64,000 nt of DNA from Pelobates cultripes (taxonomy: Eukaryota > Chordata > Amphibia > Anura > Pelobatidae), in NCBI GenBank assembly GCA_933207985.1, contig OW240921.1, positions 116,914,142-116,978,141 on the forward strand. The letters are read 5' to 3'. Below the pieces are notes generated by a model that saw only the letters and a program-made list of their open reading frames with translations, made no database searches and was not told the origin of the DNA. Shown here in pieces: positions 23,117 to 34,427 of the stretch. The position numbers were made by a program, and so were the translations under genes. Numbering within the stretch: the stretch's first letter is position 1; every line of letters starts with the position of its first letter.

Positions 23117-25534
23117 GCCCAAGAAATAAACAAGGTGGCTAGCGATAGATACCCAGCGTCACCAAATCTATGGCTCAGGAAAGAGACAAGGCGGCTAGCG
23201 ATTGATACCCAGCGTTACCCAATCTATGGCCCAGGAAATAGACAAAGCGGCTAGCGATAGATACCCAGCGTTACCCAATCTATGGCTCAGGAAATAGACA
23301 AGGCGGCTAGCGATTGATACCCAGCGTTACCCAATCTATGGCTCAAGAAATAGACAAGGCGGCTAGCGATAGATACCCAGCGTTACCCAATCTATGGCCC
23401 AGGAAATAGACAAAGCAGCTAGCGATAGATACCCAGCGTTACCCAATCTATGGCTCAGGAAATAGATAAAGCGGATAGCGATAGATACCCAGCGTTACCC
23501 AATCTATGGCCCAGGAAATAGACAAAGCAGCTAGCGATAGATACCCAGCGTTACCCAATCTATGGCCCAGGAAATAGATAAAGCGGATAGCGATAGATAC
23601 CCAGCGTTACCCAATCTATGGCTCAGGAAATAGACAAGGCGGCTATCGATTGATACCCAGCGTTACCTAATCTATGGCTCAGGAAATAGACAAGGTGGCT
23701 AGCGATAGATACCCAGCGTTACCCAATCTATGGCCCAGGAAATAGACAAAGCAGCTAGCGATAGATACCCAGCGTTACCCAATCTGGGACGCAGGAAATA
23801 GATATACCATATCCAGCGCTACCCAATCTATGGCTCAGGAAATAGACAAGGCGGCTAGCGATTGATACCCAGCATTAACCAATCTATGGCTCAGGAAATA
23901 GACAAGGCTGCTAGCGATTGATACCCAGCATTAACCAATCTATGGCTCAGGAAATAGACAAGGCTGCTAGCGATTGATACCCAGCATTAACCAATCTATG
24001 GCTCAAGAAATAGACAAGGCGGCTAGCGACAGATACCCAGCATTACCCAATCTATGGCCCAGGAAATAGACAAAGCAACTAGCGATAGATACCCAGCGTT
24101 ACCCAATCTGGGACCCAGGAAATAGAAATACCATATCCAGCATTACCCAATCTATGGCTCAGGAAATAGACAAGGTGGCTAGCGATTGATACCCAGCGTT
24201 AACCAATCTATGGCTCAAGAAATAGACAAGGCGGCTAGCGATAGATACCCAGCATTACCCAATCTATGGCCCAGGAAATAGACAAGGCTCAGGAAATAGA
24301 CAAGGCGGCTAGCGATAGATACCCAGCATTACCCAATCTGGGGCCCAGGAAATAGATATACCATATCCAGCATTACCCAATCTATGGCTCAGGAAAGAGA
24401 CAAGGTGGCTAGCGATTGATACCCAGCATTACCCAATCTATGGCTCAAGAAATAGACAAGGCAGCTAGCGATAGATACCCAGCGTTACCCAATCTATGGC
24501 CCAGGAAATAGACAAAGCAGCTAGCGATAGATACCCAGCATTACCCAATCTATGGCTCAGGAAATAGACAAAGCAGCTAGCGATAGATACCCAGCGTTAC
24601 CCAATCTATGGCCCAGGAAATAGACAAAGCGGCTAGTGATAGATACCCAGCGTTACCCAATCTATGGCCCGGGAAATAGACAAAGCAGCTAGCGATAGAT
24701 ACCCAGCATTACCCAATATATGGCCCAGGAAATAGACAAAGCGGCTAGCGATAGATACCCAGCGTTACCCAATCTATGGCCCGGGAAATAGACAAAGCAG
24801 CTTGCGATAGATACCCAGCATTACCCAATATATGGCCGAGGAAATAGACAAAGCAGCTAGCGATAGATACCCAGCGTAACCCAATCTATGGCTCAGGAAA
24901 TAGACAAGGTGGCTAGCGATAGATACCCAGCATTACCCAATCTGGGGTCCAGGAAATAGACAAAGCTGCTAGCGATAGATACCCAGCGTTACCCCATCTA
25001 TGGCTCAGGAAATAGACAAGATGGCTAGCGATAGAAACCCAGCATTACCCAATCTGGGGCCCAGGAAATAGACAAAGCGGCTAGTGATAGATACCCAGCA
25101 TTACCCAATCTATGGCCCGGGAAATAGACAAAGCAGCTAGCGATAGATACCCAGCGTTACCCAATCTGGGACCCAGGAAATAGATATACTATATCCAGCG
25201 TTACCCAATCTATGGCTCAGGAAATAGACAAGGCGGCTAGCGATTGATACCCAGCGTTAACAAATCTATGGCTCAAGAAATAGACAAGGCGGCTAGCGAT
25301 AGATAACCAGCGTTACCCAATCTATGGCCCAGGAAATAGACAAAGCTCAGGAAATAGACAAGGCGGCTAGCGATAGATACCCAGCATTACCCAGTCTGGG
25401 GCCCAGGAAATAGACAAGGAGGCTAGCGATAGATACCCAGCATTACCCAATCTGGGGCCCAGGAAATAGACAAGGAGGCTAGCGATAGATACCCAGCGTT
25501 ACCCAATCTATGGCTCAGGAAATAGACATGGCGG
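23117..25534. repeat. 56-bp satellite, about 43 copies with higher-order variants
   Basis: Units contain 'AGGAAATAGACAAGGCGGCT', 'AGCGATAGATACCCAGCGTT' and 'ACCCAATCTATGGC'. Position-specific variants (GATTGAT/GATAGAT, GCGTT/GCATT, TATGGCTC/TATGGCCC) recur in blocks. A shortened variant with 'ATATACCATATCCAGC' occurs four times (about 23800, 24125, 24355, 25185), each preceded by the GGGACCC/GGGGCCC version of the joint. Fused units ('ACAAGGCTCAGGAAATAG') appear near 24280 and 25345. These signs point to block duplication. Confidence 0.95.
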
Positions 25535-26915
25535 AGGTGTCAGTTCCTCTCCAATATACAGCACAGTGGAATATCTTGATGATATTTATAAAACAGTAAT
25601 AATGTGTAGATGCGATTTTGCATTCCATTTGTAAGATACGTGCAGAGTCATGCTACCATTGCCGAGCAGAGATTTCATTCCCAATAATAAGTAAATAGCC
25701 AATAGCTGGCACATATTAACAATGACATTTCAAATATTTGAAAGAGGTAATTATATCAGCCCTTTCTGTGTAATCTGCTGGGTAAACAGGCCCAGCTGCT
25801 CCGGCAATGGAGACAGTCACATTATCTGGGAATGTTTCTGTGCGATACAGCATGTGATGGGATTCTACGTTACTCCGAATCAATCCACTGCATGTCTGGC
25901 AATTTCATTTAAACAACAAAGCTCTCCTTCTGCATTGAAACACTGGAGAGAAACTATCCGAAACACGTTCCAAGATCTTTTATGTAGGAAATCTTTACAA
26001 AAAGTAAAATATGAAAATTAATTATGCAAATAAGTACAATATATTGTTATTCTGCTAGTTACTAATGATTCCCAAGTTATCTTTCATTATAAGAATCCGG
26101 GACTCAATTGCTTAAAATACAACAAATAACAGCCAAACATCAGAAGCGCTTATCTGGATCTATGTTTGAAAATGACTTTATTTGGAGCATTTTATTTTCT
26201 TGCAGTTTCACGATGATTAGTTGAGCAATGATACACCCGCTATTCTCCAGCACTCTAAAACATAAATAATATCAACGTCAAAACAACCAAAACATTCATT
26301 AAAAAAATTGTAAAGTAATTCTTACACGTCAGTGAGCCCCCATATTATCACGTGATTCCGGAAACACATAGTTCATTTAATCCTATTTTACATATTACAA
26401 TTACACGGGACAAGTCTGGGAAACACATATTGAAGAGTCCTCGTTCCATTGCGATTGCTGGGACTGAATACTTATTAAGTATAATACGACTGATTTAATG
26501 GAATGATTATAAATTCCACATATTGAGAAAGGAATGTCGGGTGTTACAAATAACGAAAACAACAAATACCTTTAAATATGTGGGTTTCAGGGAAATAGGG
26601 TTTTACCCAATAACGATAAAAGCGTACACAATGCTTTGTCTACACTTTACTTACTATTGTTGTGTGAATACATCGTTTGTATGTGTTGTACAAATCACAT
26701 TGTAACATAAATCATGTAAATTCCAGTCTGAGCACACAGATTAATTAATGTGATATTTGTTGATTTACTCACAGTGTACATTGTTTACACCTCCCCTCCC
26801 CCGCAGAATAAGTGAAAAGATAAAACACACAAAGACACAATGGAGGCACACGCCATAAACCTACTGAACAATTAGAATAATCTCGTACTGCCGCACATAC
26901 AGGGTGCTTTTAATC
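25535..26915. promoter_or_regulatory. Unique block, strong candidate conserved noncoding element
   Basis: 25670-26040 is unique, compositionally balanced and motif-rich. It has 'ATATTAACAATGACATTTCA', repeated TAAT cores, 'GGTAATTATATCAGCCC' and a perfect POU octamer ATGCAAAT at 26024-26031 preceded by AATTAATT. It contains a 99-codon frame with no domain or splice context. To 26915 the sequence is more AT-rich. Proposed enhancer; conservation untested. Confidence 0.35.
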
Positions 26916-27030
26916 TACACTTCCCAAGTGTCCCTGTTTAGAAACAGTCCCTATTTTGGTCCCAAATCCCTCTATCCCCTTTTTTTTTCTATCTGAACGT
27001 CCCACTTTTCTGGAAGCACTGTATTGTTGG

Positions 27031-29340
27031 TGTGTCTGAGTGTATAACAGAGCTCCTCAGCAATAATACTCCCAGTAATGTGTCTGAGTGTATAACAGAG
27101 CTCCACAGTAATAATACTCCCAGTAATGTGTCAGTGTATAACAGAGCTCCACGGCAATAATACTCCCAGTAATGTGTCAGAGTGTATAACAGAGCTCCAC
27201 AGCAATAATACTCCCAGTAATGTGTCTGAGTGTATAACAGAGCCCCACAGCAATAATACTCCCAGTAATGTGAGTGTATAACAGAGCTCCTCAACAATAA
27301 TACTCCCAGTAATGTGTCTGAGTGTATAACAGAACTCCGCAGCAATAATCTTCCAGTAATGTGTCACTGTATAACAGAGCTCCACGGCAATAATACTCCC
27401 AGTAATGTGTCAGAGTGTATAACAGAGCTCCACAGCAATAATACTCCCAGTAATGTGTCTGAGTGTATAACAGAGCTCCACAGCAATAATACTCCCAGTA
27501 ATGTGTCTGAGTGTATAACAGAGCTCCTCAGCAATAATACTCCCAGTAATGTGTCTGAGTGTATAACAGAACTCCGCAGCAATAATACTCCCAGTAATGT
27601 GTCACTGTATAACAGAGCTCCACGGCAATAATACTCCCAGTAATGTGTCAGAGTGTATAACAGAGCTCCACAGCAATAATACTCCCAGTAATGTGTCTGA
27701 GTGTATAACAGAGCTCCACAGCAATAATACTCCCAGTAATGTGAGTGTATAACAGAGCTCCACAGCAATAATACTCCCAGTAATGTGTCTGAGTGTATAA
27801 CAGAGCTCCACAGCAATAATACTCCCAGTAATGTGTCTGAGTGTATAACAGAGCTCCACAGCAATAATACTCCCAGTAATGTGTCTGAGTGTATAACAGA
27901 GCTCCACAGCAATAATACTCCCAGTAATGTGTCTGAGTGTATAACAGAGCTCCACAGCAATAATACTCCCAGTAATGTGTCTGAGTGTATAACAGAGCAC
28001 CACAGTAATAATACTCCCAGAGCTCCACAGCAATAATACTCCCAGTAATGTCTCTGAGTGTATAACAGAGCTCCACAGCAATAATACTCCCAGTAATGTG
28101 TCTGAGTGTATAACAGAGCTCCACAGCAATAATACTCCCAGTAATGTGTCTGAGTGTATAACAGAGCTCCACAGCAATAATACTCCCAGTAATGTGTCTG
28201 AGTGTATAACAGAGCTCCACAGCAATAATACTCCCAGTAATGTGTCTGAGTGTATAACGGAGCTCCCCAGCAATAATACTCCCAGTAATGTGTCTGAGTG
28301 TATAACAGAGCCCCACAGCAATAATACTCCCAGTAATGTGTCAGTGTATAACAGAGCCCCACAGCAATAATACTCCCAGTAATGTGTCTGAGTGTATAAC
28401 AGAGCTCCACAGCAATAATACTCCAGTAATGTGTCTGAGTATATAACAGAGCTCCACAGCAATAATACTCCCAGTAATGTGTCTGAGTGTATAACAGAGC
28501 TCCACAGCAATAATACTCCCAGTAATGTGTCTGAGTGTATAACAGAGCTCCACAGCAATAATACTCCCAGTAATGTGTCTGAGTATATAACAGAGCCCCA
28601 CAGCAATAATACTCCCAGTAATCTGAGTGTATAACAGAGCTCCACAGCAATAATACTCCCAGTAATGTGTCTGAGTGTATAACAGAGCTCCACAGCAATA
28701 ATACTCCCAGTAATGTGTCTGAGTGTATAACAGAGCTCCACAGCAATAATACTCCCAGTAATGTGTCTGAGTGTATAACAGAGCTCCACAGCAATAATAC
28801 TCCCAGTAATGTGTCTGAGTGTATAACAGAGCTCCACAGCAATAATACTCCCAGTAATGTGTCTGAGTGTATAACAGAGCTCCACAGCAATAATACTCCC
28901 AGTAATGTGTCTGAGTGTATAACAGAGCTCCACAGCAATAATACTCCCAGTAATGTGTCTGAGTGTATAACAGAGCTCCACAGCAATAATACTCCCAGTA
29001 ATGTGTCTGAGTGTATAACAGAGCTCCACAGCAATAATACTCCCAGTAATGTGTCTGAGTGTATAACAGAGCTCCACAGCAATAATACTCTCAGTAATGT
29101 GAGTGTATAACAGAGCCCCACAGCAATAATACTCTCAGTAATGTGAGTGTATCACAGAGCTCCACAGCAATAATACTCCCAGTAATCTGTCTGAGTGTAT
29201 AACAGAGCTCCACAGCTACAATACTCTAAGTAATGTGACTGTATCACAGAGCTCCACAGCAATAATACTCCCAGTAATGTGTCTGAGTGTATAACAGAGC
29301 TCCACAGCTACAATACTCCCAGTAATGTGTCTGAGTGTAT
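27031..29340 (-). repeat. 48-bp minisatellite inside family B, about 48 copies
   Basis: The unit on the plus strand reads 'TGTCTGAGTGTATAACAGAG', 'CTCCACAGCAATAATACTCC', 'CAGTAATG'. Because 48 is a multiple of three and the unit lacks stops in several frames, translation gives endless repeats such as SECITELHSNNTPSNV (plus) and LLWSSVIHSDTLLGVL (minus). The apparent proteins reach 585, 491 and 222 codons. Scattered indels break and shift these frames, as expected without selection for coding. Mid-array units are nearly identical and edge units more diverged. Confidence 0.95.
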
Positions 29341-29490
29341 AATAATAACGGACGTGCCGCGGGGGGCTCCCTGGGAGTCACCCCCACCTTACCCGGTAAG
29401 TAATGAAAGACCGGAGGGCGTACAATTACGCCCTGCGGCATTTAGAGCCGCCTAAAATAAGGCGTAATTGTACGCCCTCCGGTCTTAAGG
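29341..29490. mobile_element. Fold-back insert at the array/flank junction of family B copy 1
   Basis: Arms 29408-29432 and 29461-29485 are perfect 25-bp reverse complements ('AGACCGGAGGGCGTACAATT', 'ACGCC') around a 28-bp loop, followed by 'TTAAGGGGTTAA'. In family B copies 2 and 3 the array runs directly into 'TTTAAACTGCAATAAA'-like flank, so this block is an insertion here. Exact borders are uncertain. Confidence 0.6.
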
Positions 29491-29599
29491 GGTTAAACTG
29501 CAATAAATGTGTTTACAAATCAGTGTGTAAATAAGATACATTGTTCTTCATCTAAGTTTCATTGAAGTTCTCTAAATAATTATTATTAGTAAGAACAGC

Positions 29600-29950
29600 C
29601 CCACCTCTGCACCCACTCAAGACAGTGCTGACCCTGGCCACACGCCCACTCACACTCAGAATAGCCATTTCCCTGGTCACACCCCACTCAGAACAGCCCC
29701 ACCCCAGCCACATTTAGAACAGCTCCGCACCTGGCCACACTCAGAATAGCCCCACCCCTGGCCACACTCAGAATGGCCCCACGCCTGGCCACACTCAGAA
29801 CAGCCGCGCCCCTGGCCACACTTAGAAGAGCCGCGCCCCTGGCCACATTTAGAAGAGCCCCGCCCCTGGCCACACTCAAAACAGCTCACAACCCCACTGA
29901 CATCCAGAACAGCCCACCCAGAATAGCCCCGCCCCTGGCCACACTCCCAC
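29600..29950. repeat. 27-bp GC-rich minisatellite inside family B copy 1
   Basis: Units 'GAATAGCCCCACCCCTGGCC' plus 'ACACTCA' repeat about ten times with edge decay. In family B copy 2 the equivalent position holds a single 'GGTGTGACCATGGGCGGGC' box, so the array expanded from this box in copy 1 only. Confidence 0.85.
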
Positions 29951-30003
29951 TCCTAGAATTAAAGTGTCCTCTTTGTCCATTTAAAATAAAATGTTGGGAG
30001 GTG

Positions 30004-31049
30004 TAAGTTTGAGATTTACTGGGCTCAGCCACGTGCTGTAAAGTCAATATATTGGGAGCCAGGTGGTGTTAAGGAAACTGAGTATGAGCGTCAGTGGTGA
30101 TACTGTGTCTTTAAAAAAACATCTAAATGAAGAAAACAGTAAAAGTACGGTCCCGTAGGACAGTGTACGACAGGAGCACATTCTCACTTTAAATGCCCCT
30201 CTCAGTACTATCCGCTACACCACACAGAGCAGTGCATGGTGGGTCAGATTGCCGCTCCTGTTGTAGATTGGATTCAACTTTATAATTGATGATAAAGAAA
30301 CCATCACTTCCCTCAGCGACCCCATCTCTCATTCCAACCTTTTCTCTTTTTTCTCTTTTCTTGGTTATAACACGACACGTGGCGTCAATGCAGCGACCTC
30401 CAGCTCAGTAAATGTCGAGTAACAAAGTGCTTTGTCAAGTTTTTTTAAAATTTGTGGATAGAATGTTCCCTCGTCTACATCAAAGGTTTAGAAGAATTTA
30501 ATAAGTGTCGGCATATAGGTCCTTATTCACTGAGTTGTGAGTTGGAAACAGACGTGAAACATTTAGGAAGTTACTCAATAAGTGTCTGTCTGTCAGGATG
30601 GAGAGACTTGGGTAAAAAATAACCAGATTTCAGACAGCTGTGCCATTCTCATTTTTTCTTGTGGCAATTCCAGGCAAAATGTAATTTCAATCAATTTACC
30701 ACAATTTGGTTTGTACCATTGGGGGGCCTGGGGTAAAATCAGTCATTTCCACATATAAAATGTAGGATTTGCATATGTACCAAACATGCCCAGGGTCTTT
30801 CTGGTAAACCCAGTAAATCAATTCACTTGCCGTTTAATAGGTAAATCTATTGAAATCTGGCTATTTGCGCGCTGGCTGCGTGTCAGGCTACCCCAGCGTT
30901 CGGAGCTGATCCCTAGCTGAAAATGTAGATAGAAGAACAGAAAAAAGAATTATTACCAGACCTTAGAATGGCTGGGCTTAACGTGAAAGGAAAGACATTA
31001 AAGGGACACTGGGAGATAATCAAGATAGATTAAAAAAAAGTCTCTTATA
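30004..31049. other. Noncoding unique sequence
   Basis: No gene seen. At 30510-30590 'CCTTATTCACTGAGTTG' and 'TTACTCAATAAGTG' resemble ends of a decayed short transposon. At 30992 'TTAAAGGGACACT' matches the terminus of the serial-hairpin MITE and may be a remnant. Confidence 0.4.
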
Positions 31050-31655
31050 GATACAATGTAGACCTTGGGTGTATATTCTTCTACACTTGATAAAGCCTAC
31101 TGTTTGGCGAAACGCGTTGTGTTTTTTATATTACTCTACCACTTGCCTATGGTCAGTACACTTACTTTATATGTTGCGGTTTTATCCTGGCTGATTTTTA
31201 CCATTTTTAAAGATCCAGTACTGCAAAAGAAATCCTTGGTGGGGATTATTCCACCTACGCCTGGTTCATAGAGCAGTGTGGCTGCTCTGAACACTGTAAG
31301 TATGTTTCATTTTATTTTCTATTGTCATTTTATATATGGAAAACACTATGGGCCCTCTCTTGTGATTTTATTTTCATAAGACCGGCACTGCAAGCATCGC
31401 TAGAGGGATATCCTACATGTGGGGAGTTTAAAGATCACTGTATGCTGTTTTACTCAGAGCTGGTTAATAGAGGTGCTTGTCCAGTAATAGAGGTGCTTCC
31501 TGAGGCAGCACTGCACAGTAAGCAGCACTGCCGTTCAGTGCCTCTTGCTCTGCATGGGAATGTTGAATTTTCCTCATAGAGATGTATTGATTGAGGAGGT
31601 GCTGATTGGCTAAATTGGCTTTTGCCTCCTTGTCGATTTCAGCCAGTCCAATGAT
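31050..31655. repeat. Decayed dispersed repeats, one with GCGAAACGCGTTG
   Basis: 'ACACTTGATAAAGCCTACTG' followed by the near-palindromic GCGAAACGCGTTG (31107-31119) resembles a dispersed element I associate with frog genomes. 31440-31660 ('TCATAGAGATGTATTGATTG', 'GTGCTGATTGGCTAAATTGG') resembles a second decayed MITE. An 85-codon open frame at 31322-31579 falls in these remnants. Confidence 0.35.
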
Positions 31656-32075
31656 TTTACTATCTGTCTGTCTGACTCTGTATTTTCCGACATTTTGTCT
31701 GAGTCTATATTTCTGTCTGTGTGAGTCTGTACTTCTGTCTGTCTGAGTCTGTATTTTCTGACTTTCTGTGTGAGTCTGTATTTCTTTCTGTGTGAGACTG
31801 TATTTCTGTCTGTGTGAGTCTGTATTTCTGTCTGTGTGAGTCTGTATTTCTGTCTGTCTGAGTCTGTACTTCTGTCTGTCTGAGTCTGTATTTTCCGACT
31901 TTCTGTGTGAGTCTGTATTTCTTTCTGTGTAAGTCTGTATTCCTGTCTGTGTGAGTCTGTATTTCTGTCTGTCTGAGTCTGTACTTCTGTCTGTCTGAGT
32001 CTGTATTTTCCGACTTTCTGTGTGAGTCTGTATTTCTGTCTGTGTGAATCTGTATCTCTGTTTGTATCTGTTAGT
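31656..32075. repeat. 22-bp minisatellite (TGTCTGTGTGAGTCTGTATTTC type)
   Basis: About 18 units alternate 'TGTCTGTGTGAGTCTGTATT' and 'TGTCTGTCTGAGTCTGTACT' subtypes with an interspersed 'TTCCGACTTTC' variant, giving a higher-order pattern of roughly 120 bp. The 216-codon minus-strand frame (31464-32114, TDR/QKY-rich) is the translation of these units. Confidence 0.9.
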
Positions 32076-32937
32076 GTAACGTCTCTCCATTGATGCTATC
32101 ACACAATAGAACATATCTTGCTTGTGTCTTCATTAGCAGCCGCTACAGAACCCCTGTGTTTGTGAAATATTGGAAATATTATCTGTAACAATTACTCATT
32201 TTGTGTAATTTTCACAACCTGTTAAATGATTTGTGGTTGGCAACATTGCAAATATAATTTTCATTAGTTAGTACTTTGAGTTATTTGGGAGATTGCTCAC
32301 ACCTCAGGCACCTACAGAGTTAACTGATACCTGCCACATTATCTGGGGGAGGTTTTAATTGATGAAATAAGTAAATCTTTCATTTCTGTGGGAAATTCAG
32401 CCCTCTGGAGCCTGGGAGAGATGGGTTTATTTTGCGATACAGTAAAAAGTAAACATTCATGAGGTTAAGTCGCTATTATCTCCAAACTTGCCAGGAGTTG
32501 TTTCTCGAATGTAACGCATCTGCTATTTTACCAAAGGCACCATAATTAGCTGGGGAATCCTAGAAGGAATTTCTTGTACATTAATCAACTACTAACAGAT
32601 TAATAACAACCTCTCGGTAAAAATAGACTGTGACAGAATTGGTCATAGTTATTGTTATTTAAAGTGATACAATATTCCCAAATTATAATTGTTTCTGACA
32701 GTGCAATAAGTTTATCTGGAATTTATGATAATAATACTAATGTTACAATATCTAGTATAGTTTCAGTGTCCACAAGGCTGCCGTGATCATGTGATGTCAG
32801 CAGCCAATCAGAATGTCCCATTATTCCACTGGACTGGGAGTGTTCTGAGACCTCTATGATGGTGCTACGTGCCCGTCATGTCCAGAGGAAGGGAAGGATT
32901 GCTTTCATCACACACATCGCTGAGCAGATTGAAATGT
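32076..32937. promoter_or_regulatory. Unique block, candidate conserved noncoding element
   Basis: 32340-32650 is unique and motif-dense: 'GGTTTTAATTGATGAAATAA', 'ACATTCATGAGGTTAAGTCG', 'CACCATAATTAGCTGGGG', 'CATTAATCAACTACTAACAG'. Repeated TAATTG/TAATTA cores suggest homeodomain sites. No coding frame. Function inferred. Confidence 0.3.
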
Positions 32938-33204
32938 GACCCACACCATGTGTGACACCATGTATGACACCATGTATGACCATATATAACACCATGTAGG
33001 ACACCATGTATGACCATGTATGTAAAACACCATGTATGACCATCTATAACACTATGTATAACACCATGTATATCACCCTATATTACACCATGTATATCAC
33101 CATGTATGACCATTTATAACACCATGTATGACCATATGTAACGCCATGTGAAACACTATATACAGCAGCATGTATAACATCATGTATAACACGATGCATG
33201 ACAC
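32938..33204. repeat. 'ACCATGTATGAC' minisatellite, left part
   Basis: Imperfect 12-15-bp units of the 'CACCATGTATGACACC' kind. The array is interrupted by a solo LTR at 33205 and resumes at 33865 with the same unit type. Confidence 0.85.
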
Positions 33205-33864
33205 TGTGGCAAACCCTGTTTTAATTCCCCCCATCTGTTCATTGAAGAGCTACCCCTGGCTCTGTGCCTGCCCCTCTCTATTCTAGTACAGCCGAGAACG
33301 CCTTATCCCTAGCAGGGCCTGGTAGTAAACGCATGGAACTCCGGCTTGGCTGCATCTACTCTTGTTTTCTGCCCAACTTGATTCAAACCGCCAGGAGAAC
33401 GTTATTTGGAAGGGAGGTACTATGGACTGGAGTCCCCCTTTGTTTTTCAGCAGGAACTCCCAATAGTTGATCGGCCAAAGAGACATTTGCTCTGGAACTC
33501 GTTTTGGCATAAACTTTGGCATTGGCTGGTCAAATCTTTACCCCCCAACGGCGATTCGTCTATTCTTCATGGATCCGGACGCTATTTTGCCAACTTGGGC
33601 ATTAACTTGTTTAAGTGAGGACTAACTCAATTATCTTCCAGACACAGAGGCACCAGGACGGGCTTACTCTGGGATGAATAGAGACCCCATGCTGGGAGTC
33701 CAGGTATATAAGACTGTGCCTTTTCAGTAAAAAACTATTGTAGTCCCAAAACTATGTGTCGTCTAGTTACTAGGGGGAAAGAGCCATATCACTAACCAGC
33801 GTTTCTTCTTGTTATGAGGGGAAATAGCGGAGATACTCAGCCGGAGTATTGGAGCTTTGCTACA
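33205..33864 (+). mobile_element. Solo LTR with 5-bp target duplication
   Basis: The 660-bp block starts TGTGGCAAACC and ends TTTGCTACA (TG...CA), and is flanked on both sides by GACAC (33200-33204 and 33865-33869). It holds a TATA box 'TATATAAG' at 33705-33712, an 'AGTAAA' polyadenylation-like signal shortly after, and 'CTAGTTACTAGGGGG' downstream. This is the U3-R-U5 layout of an LTR retrotransposon, probably Ty3/gypsy-like by its 5-bp duplication and look. No internal region is present, so it is the product of LTR-LTR recombination. Open frames inside are not genes. GACAC also occurs in the host array unit, which slightly weakens the duplication as evidence. Confidence 0.75.
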
Positions 33865-34050
33865 GACACCATGTTTGAAACCATGTATAACACCATGTAT
33901 GACACCATTCATAACACCATATATAAAGCCATGTATTACACCATTCATAACACCATGTATAACACCATGTATGACACAATTTAGACAATTTAGAACACCA
34001 TGTTTGAAACCATGTATGTGGTGTCATACGTGGCCATACGTGGTGTCATA
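33865..34050. repeat. 'ACCATGTATGAC' minisatellite, right part
   Basis: Continuation of the array split by the solo LTR, with units such as 'CACCATGTTTGAAACCATGT'. It decays after 34010 into 'GGTGTCATACGTGG', the reverse complement of the unit, so the edge holds an inverted unit. Confidence 0.85.
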
Positions 34051-34382
34051 CATGGTATCAGTTGTCAGAACTACTACCTGTGATCGTGAGGTAGCTGCAC
34101 CAGAGCCCAAATGCTTTACGAGTCCATCGGGTGGCCCATGCACTCAGAGCCACGTGATTGGTATTATTGCACTAGTGCGCTCTAGTTAGCCTCTGGTGTA
34201 GTATCAATTTTGCATAAAACAATGTGCTGTTCGTGAATAGACCCCAACCTTTAAATAGGGTTCCCTGACTAATAATAGGATGGGTTTAAAGCCAAGGTTT
34301 GTTCTAACTATGGAGGTCCTTCATTCAGAATTTGTTATTCTCACACAAAACACGAGACACTTATATCTAATTTACTGTCTAG

Positions 34383-34427
<45 letters not shown>

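Larger units (their letters stand above)
26916..30003 (-). mobile_element. Dispersed repeat 'family B', copy 1 (inverted, hugely expanded)
   Basis: The ordered blocks match copies at 49611-50176 and 52476-54036 on the other strand. From the right they are 'TTGGGAGGT' terminus (29995-30003), 'GGACAAAGAGGACACTTTAA', a GC-rich 'GGCCAGGGGCGGGGC' box, 'GAACAATGTATCTTATTTAC', 'AAACACATTTATTGCAGTTT', the 48-bp array, 'CACACCAACAATA', 'GGGATTTGGGACCAAAATAG' and 'GGGACACTTGGGAAG' at the left end. The 'TTCCCAA...TTGGGAG' ends suggest short inverted termini. No protein is encoded. Internal segments have become two separate tandem arrays and one junction carries a fold-back insert. Confidence 0.75.

Noticed and set aside
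27364..29121. Long minus-strand reading frame (585 codons) and its relatives of 491 and 222 codons
   Set aside because: The frame is the translation of 48-bp tandem units, open in several frames on both strands, with frame changes at indels.
31464..32114. 216-codon minus-strand frame rich in TDR/QKY repeats
   Set aside because: Translation of the 22-bp TGTCTGTGTGAGTCTGTATT minisatellite.
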